11,786 nt of DNA, from assembly GCA_900553405.1 (NCBI GenBank), contig USDF01000043.1:1-11786 (forward strand), in the 5' to 3' direction. A program made the translations under genes and the position numbers. This DNA comes from an uncultured Clostridium sp. (GTDB lineage: Bacteria > Bacillota > Clostridia > TANB77 > CAG-508). Under the pieces are notes generated by a model that saw only the letters and a program-made list of their open reading frames with translations, did no database searches and had not been told where the DNA came from. Numbering within the stretch: position 1 is the first letter of the stretch; every line of letters begins with the position of its first letter. Positions 1-7,409 of the stretch are shown here, one piece after another.

Positions 1-330
1 AGAATTAGGAAAATTATATACCAAACAAGGAAAAGAAAAAGAAGCAGAAAAATTACTTAAAGAGTGTATACAACTAGATCGAAAGAATGTGCATGCAAGA
101 TTAGAATTGGGAAAATTATATGTAAAACAGGGAAAAGAAAGAAAGGCAGAAAAATTATTTAAAGATTGTATAGAATTAAATCAAAAGGATATGTATGCAA
201 GATTAGAGTTAGGAAAACTATATGAAAAACAAGGAAAAGATGAAGATGCAGAAGAATTGTTTAATGAAGTAATAGAAATAGATTCAAAAGATGCATATGC
301 AAGATTAGAATTAAGAAAAATATATAGAAA
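1..330 (+). repeat. Tandem 102-bp repeats encoding TPR units
   Basis: Units begin at 95, 197 and 299, exactly 102 bp (34 codons) apart. Positions 1-94 match the end of an earlier unit. Similarity is high at the DNA level as well as in the protein (each unit starts GCAAGATTAGA), then decays after about 330. This suggests recent expansion by duplication or slippage, and the array may continue left of the window. Confidence 0.85.
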
Positions 331-1297
331 ACAAAAAGAAAAGAAATCAATAGATATGTTGTTTTTAGAGAAAAAAGGTGAAAATAAAAAATTACAACAT
401 ATAGAAGATTTGAAAATAAGAGAGAAAATATATTTACAAAAAATAACAGAAGACGACATAGTAGCAATAAAACAACTACTAGAACAACATAAAGACGAAA
501 AAGAAATCTATTTAGTTCTTATAGCCGTATATGAAAGAACGGGACAAAAACAGAATGCTCTAAATGTGATAAAAAGAATGCAACAAAATGGCATAGAAGT
601 AAAAGGAATATCAATAATAAAAGAAAGAATTAAAAGTAATAAAGCACAAATATATGATATGACAAAGTGGGATGAATTAATTGGCTGGAACGTTTCACCA
701 ATAGAATATAAAGAAGAAAATAATACAACAATAGAAAATAAGGAAGAAGAGAAACTATTAGACAAAGAAATACCAAGAAGTACCGAAAAAGAAAATAGAG
801 GAAAGAAATTAGAAAGTAGCAATATAGAAGAAAACAACAAATATATAATTCAAAAAGGCATAAAACAAGAAAGTAAAGGAAATACAAAAACAAGTTCTAC
901 AAGTAGAGTAAAGGAAAATAAAGAAAAACAAGCCCAAAAAATAGGAGAAACTATAAGAGAAAATACTAAATCTGCAGTAAATAAAATAGGAATTACATAT
1001 TATGCAAAAATGAGATTATGTAGTGATAAAGCAGAAGATATTTATAAAGAAGCAGAAAGAGTAAGAAAATATATAAAAAAATATGATAAACTACAATCAA
1101 TTTTAGAATGTTCAGAACAAAACAAAAGAGCTAAGATGGAACTAATGTTAGTATTAATAAATGAAGGGTATTCTAATATTGTAGAAACTGAATATCCAGC
1201 TGAATACAAATTTATTAATAGTTTAGTAGAAGAATATAAAAAGAAAGAAAAAACAGCAGATGTAGTAAAAAAAGAAATAGATGAATATTGCTTATAG
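2..1297 (+). CDS. Tetratricopeptide-repeat (TPR) protein, 5' partial
   Basis: The reading frame is open to the left edge, so the gene starts outside the window; a GTG at 89 is an internal codon, not a credible start. About 431 residues are visible. The N-terminal part carries at least three 34-residue TPR units with the pattern ARLELGKLYxKQGK followed by AExLFxxxIEL. These units stack as helix pairs and normally act as protein-protein interaction scaffolds. A less regular helical pair follows (EKEIYLVLIAVYERTGQKQ), then a charged, low-complexity Lys/Glu/Asn-rich linker over roughly the middle third. A helical C-terminal segment ends in DEYCL. No signal peptide can be judged because the N-terminus is missing, and no membrane segment is visible. 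Function and partner are unknown. mutS has its own promoter, so the two genes are probably not one transcription unit. Confidence 0.85.
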   Translation, partial: ELGKLYTKQGKEKEAEKLLKECIQLDRKNVHARLELGKLYVKQGKERKAEKLFKDCIELNQKDMYARLELGKLYEKQGKDEDAEELFNEVIEIDSKDAYARLELRKIYRKQKEKKSIDMLFLEKKGENKKLQHIEDLKIREKIYLQKITEDDIVAIKQLLEQHKDEKEIYLVLIAVYERTGQKQNALNVIKRMQQNGIEVKGISIIKERIKSNKAQIYDMTKWDELIGWNVSPIEYKEENNTTIENKEEEKLLDKEIPRSTEKENRGKKLESSNIEENNKYIIQKGIKQESKGNTKTSSTSRVKENKEKQAQKIGETIRENTKSAVNKIGITYYAKMRLCSDKAEDIYKEAERVRKYIKKYDKLQSILECSEQNKRAKMELMLVLINEGYSNIVETEYPAEYKFINSLVEEYKKKEKTADVVKKEIDEYCL

Positions 1298-1303
1298 CAA
1301 TAT
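1285..1303 (+). terminator. Weak hairpin over the TPR gene stop codon
   Basis: ATATTGCT and AGCAATAT form an 8-bp inverted repeat around a 3-nt loop and overlap the TAG stop. No uninterrupted U-tract follows directly (the T-rich stretch starts about 9 nt later), so this is at best a weak terminator. Confidence 0.25.
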
Positions 1304-1346
1304 AAAATGCCATTTATTTTTATAGGAATATTTTAAAAAGCATCTA

Positions 1347-1375
1347 TTGAAAAAAGACTAAAACTAATATATAAT
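1347..1375 (+). promoter_or_regulatory. Sigma-A promoter for mutS
   Basis: TTGAAA (1347-1352) and a perfect TATAAT (1370-1375) are separated by exactly 17 bp. Transcription would start near 1382, giving a 5' leader of about 27 nt that contains the mutS ribosome-binding site AAGGAG (1395-1400). Confidence 0.75.
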
Positions 1376-1408
1376 AAGCAAAAAATAGTAAGATAAGGAG
1401 TAATAAAA

Positions 1409-4024
1409 ATGGCAGAAAAATCAGAGTTTTCACCTATGATGCAAGAATATTTAAAGACAAAGGAAGAATATCAAGATTGTATATTATTCTATCGTTTAGG
1501 TGACTTTTATGAAATGTTTTTTGATGATGCAATTAAAGCATCAAAAGAATTGGAACTAACACTTACAGGTAAGCTATGTGGACAAGAAGAACGTGCACCA
1601 ATGTGTGGTATTCCATTTCATGCTGCAGATGCATATATTGCAAAATTAATTGAAAAAGGTTATAAAGTTGCCATTTGTGAACAATTAGAAGATCCAAAAC
1701 AAGCAAAAGGAATTGTTAAAAGAGGAGTTATTCGTGTAGTAACGCCAGGAACTGTTATAGAAAGTAATTTATTAGACGAAAAGAAAAACAATTATATAAT
1801 GAGTGTATACAAAACAGGTTTATATTATGGTGTAAGTGTTTGCGATGTTTCAACAGGTGATTTTAGAACAACACAAATTGCAGAAAATAACAACTTTCCA
1901 AAATTATTAGATGAAATTTCTAAATTTAATCCTGCAGAAATAATAGTAAATCCTTTTATGTATGATTCTTTAGAAGAAATATCTAAAATAAAAGAACGTT
2001 TTGAAGTATATATTTCAAGAGTAAAAGAAGAAGCTTTTTCAAAAAATACAGAAAAATTATTACAAAACTATTTATTTGTAAATGACCATGAAGAAAAAAT
2101 AGAAAGCTTAGAAGATAAAGAATTAATAGTATCTTCAATAAATGGATTATTAGATTATTTAATAGAAACACAAAAAACTAATTTAGACCATATAAATAAA
2201 ATAATAGTTTATACTACTACAAAATATATGTCATTAGATATTAGTGCAAGAAGAAACTTAGAAATAACAGAAAAAATGAGAGATAAATCTAAAAAAGGCA
2301 CACTTTTATGGGTTTTAGATAAAACTTCTACATCAATGGGGGGAAGAATGCTTCGAAGATGGCTTAATGATCCATTAGTTGATGTGTGGGAGATAAATAA
2401 CAGATTAGAAGCGGTAAAAGAGCTAAAAGATAATATCATTTTAAGAGGAGATGCTATAGAAGCTCTTAAAAAAGTCTATGATATGGAAAGACTAGCAGGA
2501 AGAATAGCATATGGAAATGCAACTGGTAGAGATATGATTTCTCTTAAAAATTCAACAAAGCAACTTCCTTTAGTTAAAAAAGTATTGGAAAATACAAATG
2601 CAAAATTATTAAGACATCTATATGAAAATTTAGACGAATTAACAGACATACATGACTTAATAGAAGAAGCAATTGTAGATGAACCACCAATGTCAATAAA
2701 AGAAGGAAACTTAATAAAAATAGGCTATAATGAAGAAATAGACCAATTAAAAAAAGCATCAACACAAGGAAAAACATGGCTTATTGAACTAGAGGCAAAG
2801 GAAAGAGAACAAACAGGAATAAAAGGCTTAAAAATAGGATTTAACAGAGTATTTGGTTATTATTTAGAAGTAACAAAATCAAATATGGATTTAGTGCCAG
2901 ACAGATATATTCGTAAACAAACATTAACAAATGGTGAAAGATATATAACAGAAGAACTTAAAAATTTAGAAAATCAAATTTTAGGTGCAGAAGAAAGAGT
3001 TATAAATTTAGAATATAATGCATTTGTTGAAATAAGAAATGATATAGAAGGAAAAATAAGAAGAATACAAAAATCAGCAGAAGTAATTTCAATCCTAGAT
3101 GTTCTATGTTCATTAGCACAAGTTGCAGAAGATATGAACTATGTAGAACCAATAGTTGATAATAGCGGAGTAATAGATATAAAAGACGGACGTCATCCTG
3201 TTATTGAAAAAATGTTGCCATCAGGAAGTTTTGTTCAAAATGATACATATTTAGATAAAGGCGATTCAAGACTTGCAATAATTACAGGACCTAATATGGC
3301 TGGTAAATCTACATATATGAGACAAGTAGCATTAATTACACTAATGGCTCAAATAGGTTCATTTGTTCCTGCAAGTTATGCAAAAATAGGAGTTGTAGAC
3401 AAAATATTTACAAGAGTTGGTGCTTCAGATGACTTAAGTATGGGACAAAGTACTTTTATGGTAGAAATGATGGAAGTAGCAACAATACTAAAAAATGCAA
3501 CTTCAAATAGCTTAGTAATACTTGACGAAATAGGAAGAGGAACTTCTACATATGACGGACTTTCTATTGCATGGGCTGTTGCAGAATACATAGCAGACAA
3601 AGAGAGATGTGGAGCAAAAACACTATTTGCAACACACTACCATGAATTAACAGACTTGGAAAACAAATTAGAAGGAATAAAAAATTATTCTATAGCTGTT
3701 AAAGAAAAAGGAGAAGATATCATTTTCTTAAGAAAAATAGTAAATGGTGGAACAGATGAAAGTTATGGTGTTCATGTTGCAAGGCTTGCAGGTGTTCCAA
3801 AAGATGTAACTAAAAGAGCAAATGAAATATTACGCTCATTAGAAAGAAAAAATATCTTAAACGGAAAACAAATAGAAAGCAAAAAGCAAGTTGAAGGACA
3901 ATTAGATATGGGCAACTATAAATTAGCAGAACTTGCACAAGAGATAGACAAAATAGACTTAAATGTATTAACGCCGATAGATGCACTAAACACATTGGTT
4001 AAAATTAAAGAGAAAATGTCATAA
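1409..4024 (+). CDS. mutS: DNA mismatch repair protein MutS
   Basis: MutS binds base mismatches and small loops and, using ATP, recruits MutL to start strand-specific repair. The length of 871 aa is normal for bacterial MutS1. The mismatch-recognition motif is intact, with Phe33 and Glu35 in GDFYEMF corresponding to the Phe and Glu that contact the mispair. Connector, lever and clamp domains occupy roughly residues 130-560. The C-terminal ABC-type ATPase shows Walker A GPNMAGKST (627-635), signature GASDDLSMGQST (671-682), Walker B LVILDE ending at Glu707, and the switch histidine in FATHYHEL (740-747). The tail ends with the conserved LTPIDALNTL segment. The start is supported by AAGGAG 8 nt upstream. 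mutL, often the next gene in clostridia, is absent; a terminator follows instead, so this is a single-gene unit. Nothing appears truncated or mutated. Confidence 0.98.
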   Translation: MAEKSEFSPMMQEYLKTKEEYQDCILFYRLGDFYEMFFDDAIKASKELELTLTGKLCGQEERAPMCGIPFHAADAYIAKLIEKGYKVAICEQLEDPKQAKGIVKRGVIRVVTPGTVIESNLLDEKKNNYIMSVYKTGLYYGVSVCDVSTGDFRTTQIAENNNFPKLLDEISKFNPAEIIVNPFMYDSLEEISKIKERFEVYISRVKEEAFSKNTEKLLQNYLFVNDHEEKIESLEDKELIVSSINGLLDYLIETQKTNLDHINKIIVYTTTKYMSLDISARRNLEITEKMRDKSKKGTLLWVLDKTSTSMGGRMLRRWLNDPLVDVWEINNRLEAVKELKDNIILRGDAIEALKKVYDMERLAGRIAYGNATGRDMISLKNSTKQLPLVKKVLENTNAKLLRHLYENLDELTDIHDLIEEAIVDEPPMSIKEGNLIKIGYNEEIDQLKKASTQGKTWLIELEAKEREQTGIKGLKIGFNRVFGYYLEVTKSNMDLVPDRYIRKQTLTNGERYITEELKNLENQILGAEERVINLEYNAFVEIRNDIEGKIRRIQKSAEVISILDVLCSLAQVAEDMNYVEPIVDNSGVIDIKDGRHPVIEKMLPSGSFVQNDTYLDKGDSRLAIITGPNMAGKSTYMRQVALITLMAQIGSFVPASYAKIGVVDKIFTRVGASDDLSMGQSTFMVEMMEVATILKNATSNSLVILDEIGRGTSTYDGLSIAWAVAEYIADKERCGAKTLFATHYHELTDLENKLEGIKNYSIAVKEKGEDIIFLRKIVNGGTDESYGVHVARLAGVPKDVTKRANEILRSLERKNILNGKQIESKKQVEGQLDMGNYKLAELAQEIDKIDLNVLTPIDALNTLVKIKEKMS

Positions 4025-4032
4025 AAAGTAAG

Positions 4033-4073
4033 AAAGTAGCAATTGGGAACAATCCCTAATTGCTACTTTTTCT
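4033..4073 (+). terminator. Intrinsic terminator after mutS
   Basis: A 12-bp stem (AAAGTAGCAATT with AATTGCTACTTT) is extended by GGGA/TCCC past one bulged T. The loop is ACAA, and a T-run follows directly (4067-4071). It sits 9 bp after the mutS stop. Confidence 0.9.
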
Positions 4074-4079
4074 CAATAG

Positions 4080-4110
4080 GTGACACTGCTATAAGATAAT
4101 GTTTTATAAT
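4080..4110 (+). promoter_or_regulatory. Possible second promoter upstream of the toxin-antitoxin genes
   Basis: GTGACA (4080-4085) and TATAAT (4105-4110) match sigma-A boxes, but the 19-bp spacing is long. The promoter at 4153-4181 is the better candidate. Confidence 0.25.
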
Positions 4111-4152
4111 GAAATTTGTCGAAAACTTCTTTGGTAATTTACATAAAAGTAA

Positions 4153-4181
4153 TTGACTTATAAGTAAAAATGATATAGAAT
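4153..4181 (+). promoter_or_regulatory. Promoter with internal palindrome, toxin-antitoxin operon
   Basis: TTGACT (4153-4158) and TAGAAT (4176-4181) are 17 bp apart. A perfect 10-bp palindrome, ACTTATAAGT (4156-4165), overlaps the -35 box and spacer. Type II antitoxins usually repress their own promoter through such palindromes, so this is a likely operator. That role is inferred. Confidence 0.6.
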
Positions 4182-4211
4182 TAAACAAAAAAATGAAAGG
4201 AGAAAATACAT

Positions 4212-4388
4212 ATGCAAATTGTAGGAAATGAAGCATTCTTTACAAAAGAGGAAGAAGATAGAATAGACAGACTACTAGCAGAAGTAGATGAAGAACAAAA
4301 AAGGAATGGAAATAAATTATATTCACATGATGAAGTTTGGGGGCAACTTTTAGGAGAAAAATATTATAAACTACATCGTAGAGTATAG
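4212..4388 (+). CDS. Small antitoxin-like protein, partner of a RelE/ParE-type toxin
   Basis: This is a 58-aa acidic ORF starting MQIVGNEAFF and ending YYKLHRRV. An excellent Shine-Dalgarno AAAGGAG (4196-4202) lies 9 nt before the ATG, and a promoter lies just upstream. The segment LYSHDEVWGQLLG near residues 36-48 resembles the short C-terminal motif of many Phd/RelB-like antitoxins carried with RelE/ParE toxins. The body is a charged helix. The call rests mainly on context: a RelE/ParE-like frame overlaps its last codons in a different phase, the usual antitoxin-then-toxin order with translational coupling. Such antitoxins bind and neutralise the toxin and autorepress the operon. No DNA-binding fold is obvious, so the N-terminal part may be reduced. 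Too short for a family assignment from sequence alone. Confidence 0.65.
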   Translation: MQIVGNEAFFTKEEEDRIDRLLAEVDEEQKRNGNKLYSHDEVWGQLLGEKYYKLHRRV

Positions 4389-4650
4389 CAAATTATCGAT
4401 AAAGAATATAAATCGAATTTCAAATTATATTAAAATTAAATTGAAAAATCCAATATCAGCAGAAAATTTCAAAATAAATATAGAAAAATCGATTTATAAT
4501 TTATCGTATTTTCCATATATAGGGGTTAAATATAAAAAAACTAAAAACAGATTTAAAATCTATAAAAATTTTTTAATCTTTTATGAAATCCAAGAAAAAG
4601 AAAAAATAGTTATAATAAAAAGAATAATACACAAAAGTGCAAATCTATAA
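4366..4650 (+). CDS. RelE/ParE-superfamily toxin; start codon non-standard or lost
   Basis: Read from 4366 this frame gives 94 residues with a RelE/ParE layout: a first strand and helix (EYSKLSIKNINRISNYIK), KNPISAENFK, the IEKSIYNLSYFPYIG segment, a central basic stretch (KYKKTKNRFKIYKN), and a final strand pair (FLIFYEIQEKEKIVIIKRIIH). Family members either cleave mRNA on the ribosome (RelE) or poison gyrase (ParE); which applies here is unclear. No ATG, GTG or TTG precedes the family-typical N-terminus. The frame is open only from 4354, and the candidates are ATT at 4363 or ATA at 4366, one base from ATG. Both are well spaced from TAGGAG (4351-4356). The first ordinary start is TTG at 4441, which has no ribosome-binding site and would delete the N-terminal helices. 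Either a rare start is used or the toxin was silenced by mutation. It overlaps the antitoxin ORF by about 23 bp. Confidence 0.65.
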   Translation: MNYIVEYSKLSIKNINRISNYIKIKLKNPISAENFKINIEKSIYNLSYFPYIGVKYKKTKNRFKIYKNFLIFYEIQEKEKIVIIKRIIHKSANL

Positions 4651-4655
4651 AGAGT

Positions 4656-4730
4656 TTGACTTTTATTAATAATGCCTAGAAAGTAAAAAAGAAAGGAGCA
4701 AATAATTAAAGTATTTTAAATGTTTTAATT
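4656..4730 (+). promoter_or_regulatory. Leader of the toxN-like gene: weak promoter, distant Shine-Dalgarno, AT-only dyad
   Basis: TTGACT (4656-4661) with a poor TAGAAA (4677-4682) could be a weak promoter. A full Shine-Dalgarno AAAGGAG is at 4692-4698, but the first in-frame ATG is at 4731, 32 nt away. Between them lies a dyad, AATTAAA (4704-4710) with TTTAATT (4724-4730). If it folds in RNA it would leave only about 5 unpaired nt between Shine-Dalgarno and hairpin and place the ATG directly after it. No tandem repeats of 34-48 nt typical of type III RNA antitoxins are present. Confidence 0.35.
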
Positions 4731-5267
4731 ATGCATAGTAATATGAATTTATACAAAGCAGATATAGAATATTGTAATTATTTACATTATTATGAACCTA
4801 AAATACCATACATAGAAAATGAAAAGGAGAATAGACCATTTATAGGAGTTATATTAAATGTAAATGGTAAAAATTTTTTCGCACCTTTAACATCACCAAA
4901 AAAGAAACATTTAAGTATGAAAAATATGCAAGATTTTTTGAAAATAGATGGAGGAAAATTAGGTGGAATAAATTTAAATAATATGATACCTATACCAAGT
5001 AGCTTTTTGGAAAAAATAGAAATAGATAAAATTGAAGATAAAAAATATAAAAATATGATTATAAATCAAATGAATTGGATTAATTTAAATACTTTACGAA
5101 TTCAAAATAGAGCAAGAAATTTGTATTATATAATTTCAAATGGACATGCCAACAAAGACTTACAAGATAGATGTTGCAACTTTAAATTATTAGAAAAAAG
5201 ATGTGATGATTATATGAGAGAAAATAATGTAAATGAAGAAGAAATTTTATATTGTTTTTATGCATAG
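4731..5267 (+). CDS. ToxN/AbiQ-family endoribonuclease toxin (type III toxin-antitoxin)
   Basis: ToxN-type toxins cut mRNA and are held inactive by a repeated RNA antitoxin; several give abortive-infection phage resistance. This 178-aa protein has the expected size and motif order: an N-terminal LYKADIEYCNYL strand-helix, RPFIGVILNVNGKNFFAPLTSPKK (35-58), then KLGGINLNNMIPIP, then a helical part with KYKNMIINQMNWIN and CNFKLLEKRCDDY. The TSPK segment (Thr54, Ser55, Lys57) matches the reported ToxN active-site region. By analogy with ToxN N-termini (MKFY) the second Met, at 4743 (MNLY), is an equally good start; neither has an adjacent ribosome-binding site. No antitoxin repeat array lies upstream (only 80 bp separates it from the previous toxin) or downstream, so it appears orphaned or dependent on an RNA encoded elsewhere. 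The coding sequence is intact, with no frameshift. Confidence 0.85.
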   Translation: MHSNMNLYKADIEYCNYLHYYEPKIPYIENEKENRPFIGVILNVNGKNFFAPLTSPKKKHLSMKNMQDFLKIDGGKLGGINLNNMIPIPSSFLEKIEIDKIEDKKYKNMIINQMNWINLNTLRIQNRARNLYYIISNGHANKDLQDRCCNFKLLEKRCDDYMRENNVNEEEILYCFYA

Positions 5268-5309
5268 CATAAAGTTAGGTAGTTAGAAATGAATAAGGAA
5301 AAATTTTAA

Positions 5310-5339
5310 AGTATATTAAAAAATACTATTTATTTTTTT
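5310..5339 (+). terminator. Weak candidate terminator after the toxN-like gene
   Basis: AGTAT and ATACT form a short 5-bp stem around an 8-nt A-rich loop, followed a few bases later by seven T residues (5333-5339). The stem is short and AT-rich, so read-through into ligA is possible. Confidence 0.3.
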
Positions 5340-5357
5340 CAATCTTTTGTATATAAT
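5329..5357 (+). promoter_or_regulatory. Candidate promoter for ligA
   Basis: A perfect TATAAT lies at 5352-5357, with a TG dinucleotide close upstream (5348-5349, one base from the extended -10 position). The -35 region 17 bp upstream (TTTATT, 5329-5334) is poor. The transcript would have a leader of about 45 nt. Confidence 0.4.
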
Positions 5358-5409
5358 AAAAAAAGAAATTTTGAAAACATTTTATTTTAAAGTTTCCTAG
5401 GAGGAAAAA

Positions 5410-7407
5410 ATGAATTTAGAAGAAGCTAAAAAACAGATAAATGAATTAAGAGAAAAATTAGAGTATTATGCCAATAAATATTATGACGAGGACAAGCCAG
5501 AAATAACAGACTATGAATATGATATGATGATGAATAGGCTAAAAGCTTTAGAAAAAGAATTTCCAGAGCTTATAACTAAAGACTCATTAACACAAAAAGT
5601 AGGTGGACATGTTAAAGAAGGTTTTAAAGAAGTAGTTCATGAAGTACCACTTCAAAGTCTTCAAGATGTATTTTCTTTTGAAGAACTAAGAGAGTTTGAT
5701 GATAGAATAAAAAAACAAGCAATAGAAGAAAATGAAGAGTTACGTTATGTTGTAGAAACAAAAATTGATGGTTTATCAACAGCTTTAGAATATGTTGATG
5801 GTGTGTTTATAAGAGGTGCAACAAGAGGAAATGGTTTAATTGGAGAAGATGTTACAGATAACTTAAGAACCATAAAAAGCATTCCAAAAGTATTAAACGA
5901 AAAAGTAACAATAACTGTGCGTGGAGAAGTATTTATTGGAACAAAAGAATTTGAAAAACTAAATGAAGAACAAGAAGTATTAGGCAAAAAATTATTTGCA
6001 AATGCAAGAAATGCAGCTGCAGGTTCTTTAAGACAACTAAATTCAAAAGTAACAGAAGAAAGACCATTAGATATATTTATATTTAATGTACAAAAGTGGG
6101 ATGAAAACAAATTTAACTCACACTATGATCAATTAAATTACCTAGAAAAACTAGGATTTAATGTAAATCCTGTAAGAATATTATGCAAAAATCAACAAGA
6201 AGTAGAAGAAGCAATTAATAAAATAGGAGAAGATAGGGAAAACTTATCATTTGGTATAGATGGTGCAGTTGTAAAAGTAGATTCACTTTCATTTAGAGAA
6301 AAATTAGGAACAACATATAAAACACCAAAGTGGGCAATAGCTTACAAATATCCACCAGAAGCAAAAGAAACTATATTAAAAGATATAGTTTGCCAAGTAG
6401 GTAGAACAGGTGTAATAACACCAATGGCAATATTAGAACCAGTAAAAGTTGCAGGCTCAACAATATCTAAAACAACACTTCATAACGAAGACTTTATAAA
6501 AGAAAAAGACTTAAAAATCGGAGACACAGTTGTTATTCAAAAACAAGGGGATGTTATACCAGAAGTAATAAAAGTTGTAAAAGAAAAAAGAACAGGAGAA
6601 GAAAAAGACTTTGAAATGCCTAAAGTTTGTCCAGTATGTGGAGCACAAGCAGTAAGAGAAGAGGGCGAAGCTGCAACAAGGTGTATAGGAATAGAGTGCC
6701 CTGCACAACTTTTAAGAAGTATAGTTCATTTTGTTTCTAAAGAAGCAATGGATATAGATGGCCTAGGCTATAAAATAGTAGAACAATTAATAGAAAAAGG
6801 TTTAATAAAAAATATAGCAGATATTTATACTTTAAGTTTAGAAGATGTTGCATCATTAAAGAAAAATGGAAGGAAATTTGCCGGGAATTTGATAGATTCA
6901 ATAGAAAAGAGTAAAAAACAAGATTTATTCCATGTAATAAATGCATTAGGAATAAGACAAGTAGGAATTAAAGCAGCAAAAGTTTTAGCAAAAAAATATA
7001 AGACTATGGAAGAACTTTCAAATGCAAGTTTTGAAAGTCTAGCTTTAACAGACGATGTAGGAGAAATTACAGCAAATAACATTATAGAATTTTTCGCACA
7101 AGAGCAAACTAAAGACATTATAGAAAGACTTAAAAATTTAGGTGTAAATATGGAAAGTTTACAAGAAGAAAATATAGATAATCGTTTTGAAGGGAAAATA
7201 TTTGTATTAACAGGAGCATTAGAAACATATTCTAGGAAAGAGGCAGAAGATTTAATAGAAAAATATGGTGGAAAAACATCATCTTCTGTATCTAAAAAAA
7301 CTTCATATGTACTAGCTGGTGAAGATGCAGGCTCAAAACTTACAAAAGCACAAGAATTAGGAGTAACAGTTATAACAGAAAATGAATTTGAAGACATGGT
7401 AAAATAA
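5410..7407 (+). CDS. ligA: NAD(+)-dependent DNA ligase LigA
   Basis: LigA seals 3'-OH/5'-phosphate nicks during Okazaki-fragment joining and repair, using NAD+ as AMP donor. At 665 aa it is full length (E. coli LigA is 671). Domain order is complete: domain Ia with the NMN-binding pattern YYDEDKPEITDYEYD (24-38); the adenylation domain with catalytic Lys118 in the KIDG motif; an OB fold (around QVGRTGVITPMAILEPV); a four-cysteine zinc finger (Cys407, Cys410, Cys425, Cys430); helix-hairpin-helix repeats (about 440-580); and a C-terminal BRCT domain from about residue 591 (FEGKIFVLTGALETYSR). The start is fixed by a strong AGGAGG (5399-5404) 5 nt before the ATG. The usual clostridial neighbours pcrA and gatCAB are not in the window. 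A 63-bp gap with its own promoter separates it from the next gene. Confidence 0.98.
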   Translation: MNLEEAKKQINELREKLEYYANKYYDEDKPEITDYEYDMMMNRLKALEKEFPELITKDSLTQKVGGHVKEGFKEVVHEVPLQSLQDVFSFEELREFDDRIKKQAIEENEELRYVVETKIDGLSTALEYVDGVFIRGATRGNGLIGEDVTDNLRTIKSIPKVLNEKVTITVRGEVFIGTKEFEKLNEEQEVLGKKLFANARNAAAGSLRQLNSKVTEERPLDIFIFNVQKWDENKFNSHYDQLNYLEKLGFNVNPVRILCKNQQEVEEAINKIGEDRENLSFGIDGAVVKVDSLSFREKLGTTYKTPKWAIAYKYPPEAKETILKDIVCQVGRTGVITPMAILEPVKVAGSTISKTTLHNEDFIKEKDLKIGDTVVIQKQGDVIPEVIKVVKEKRTGEEKDFEMPKVCPVCGAQAVREEGEAATRCIGIECPAQLLRSIVHFVSKEAMDIDGLGYKIVEQLIEKGLIKNIADIYTLSLEDVASLKKNGRKFAGNLIDSIEKSKKQDLFHVINALGIRQVGIKAAKVLAKKYKTMEELSNASFESLALTDDVGEITANNIIEFFAQEQTKDIIERLKNLGVNMESLQEENIDNRFEGKIFVLTGALETYSRKEAEDLIEKYGGKTSSSVSKKTSYVLAGEDAGSKLTKAQELGVTVITENEFEDMVK

Positions 7408-7409
7408 AA

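Noticed and set aside
1..330. Regular 102-bp repeats considered as a CRISPR or other non-coding array
   Set aside because: The period is exactly 34 codons, the frame is open, and the translated units match the TPR consensus. No spacer structure is present.
508..840. 110-aa open frame on the minus strand with hydrophobic stretches
   Set aside because: It is the antisense shadow of the Lys/Glu/Asn-rich TPR gene. The apparent membrane segments come from reversed A-rich codons.
4077..4113. AGGTGACACTGCT, loosely like the start of a ToxI antitoxin repeat
   Set aside because: It occurs once with no tandem copy, lies more than 600 bp from the toxN-like gene with another operon between, and the short match can be chance.
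4441..4650. 69-aa toxin starting at TTG 4441
   Set aside because: There is no Shine-Dalgarno, and the in-frame upstream codons encode the conserved N-terminal strand and helix of the RelE/ParE fold, so this is an internal codon.
5745..6110. 121-aa open frame on the minus strand
   Set aside because: It is antisense to the ligA adenylation domain, without its own start signals.
6825..7397. 190-aa open frame on the minus strand
   Set aside because: It lies wholly antisense to the ligA C-terminal region, is Ser/Phe-rich as expected for the reverse of Lys/Glu codons, and has no ribosome-binding site or family motif.
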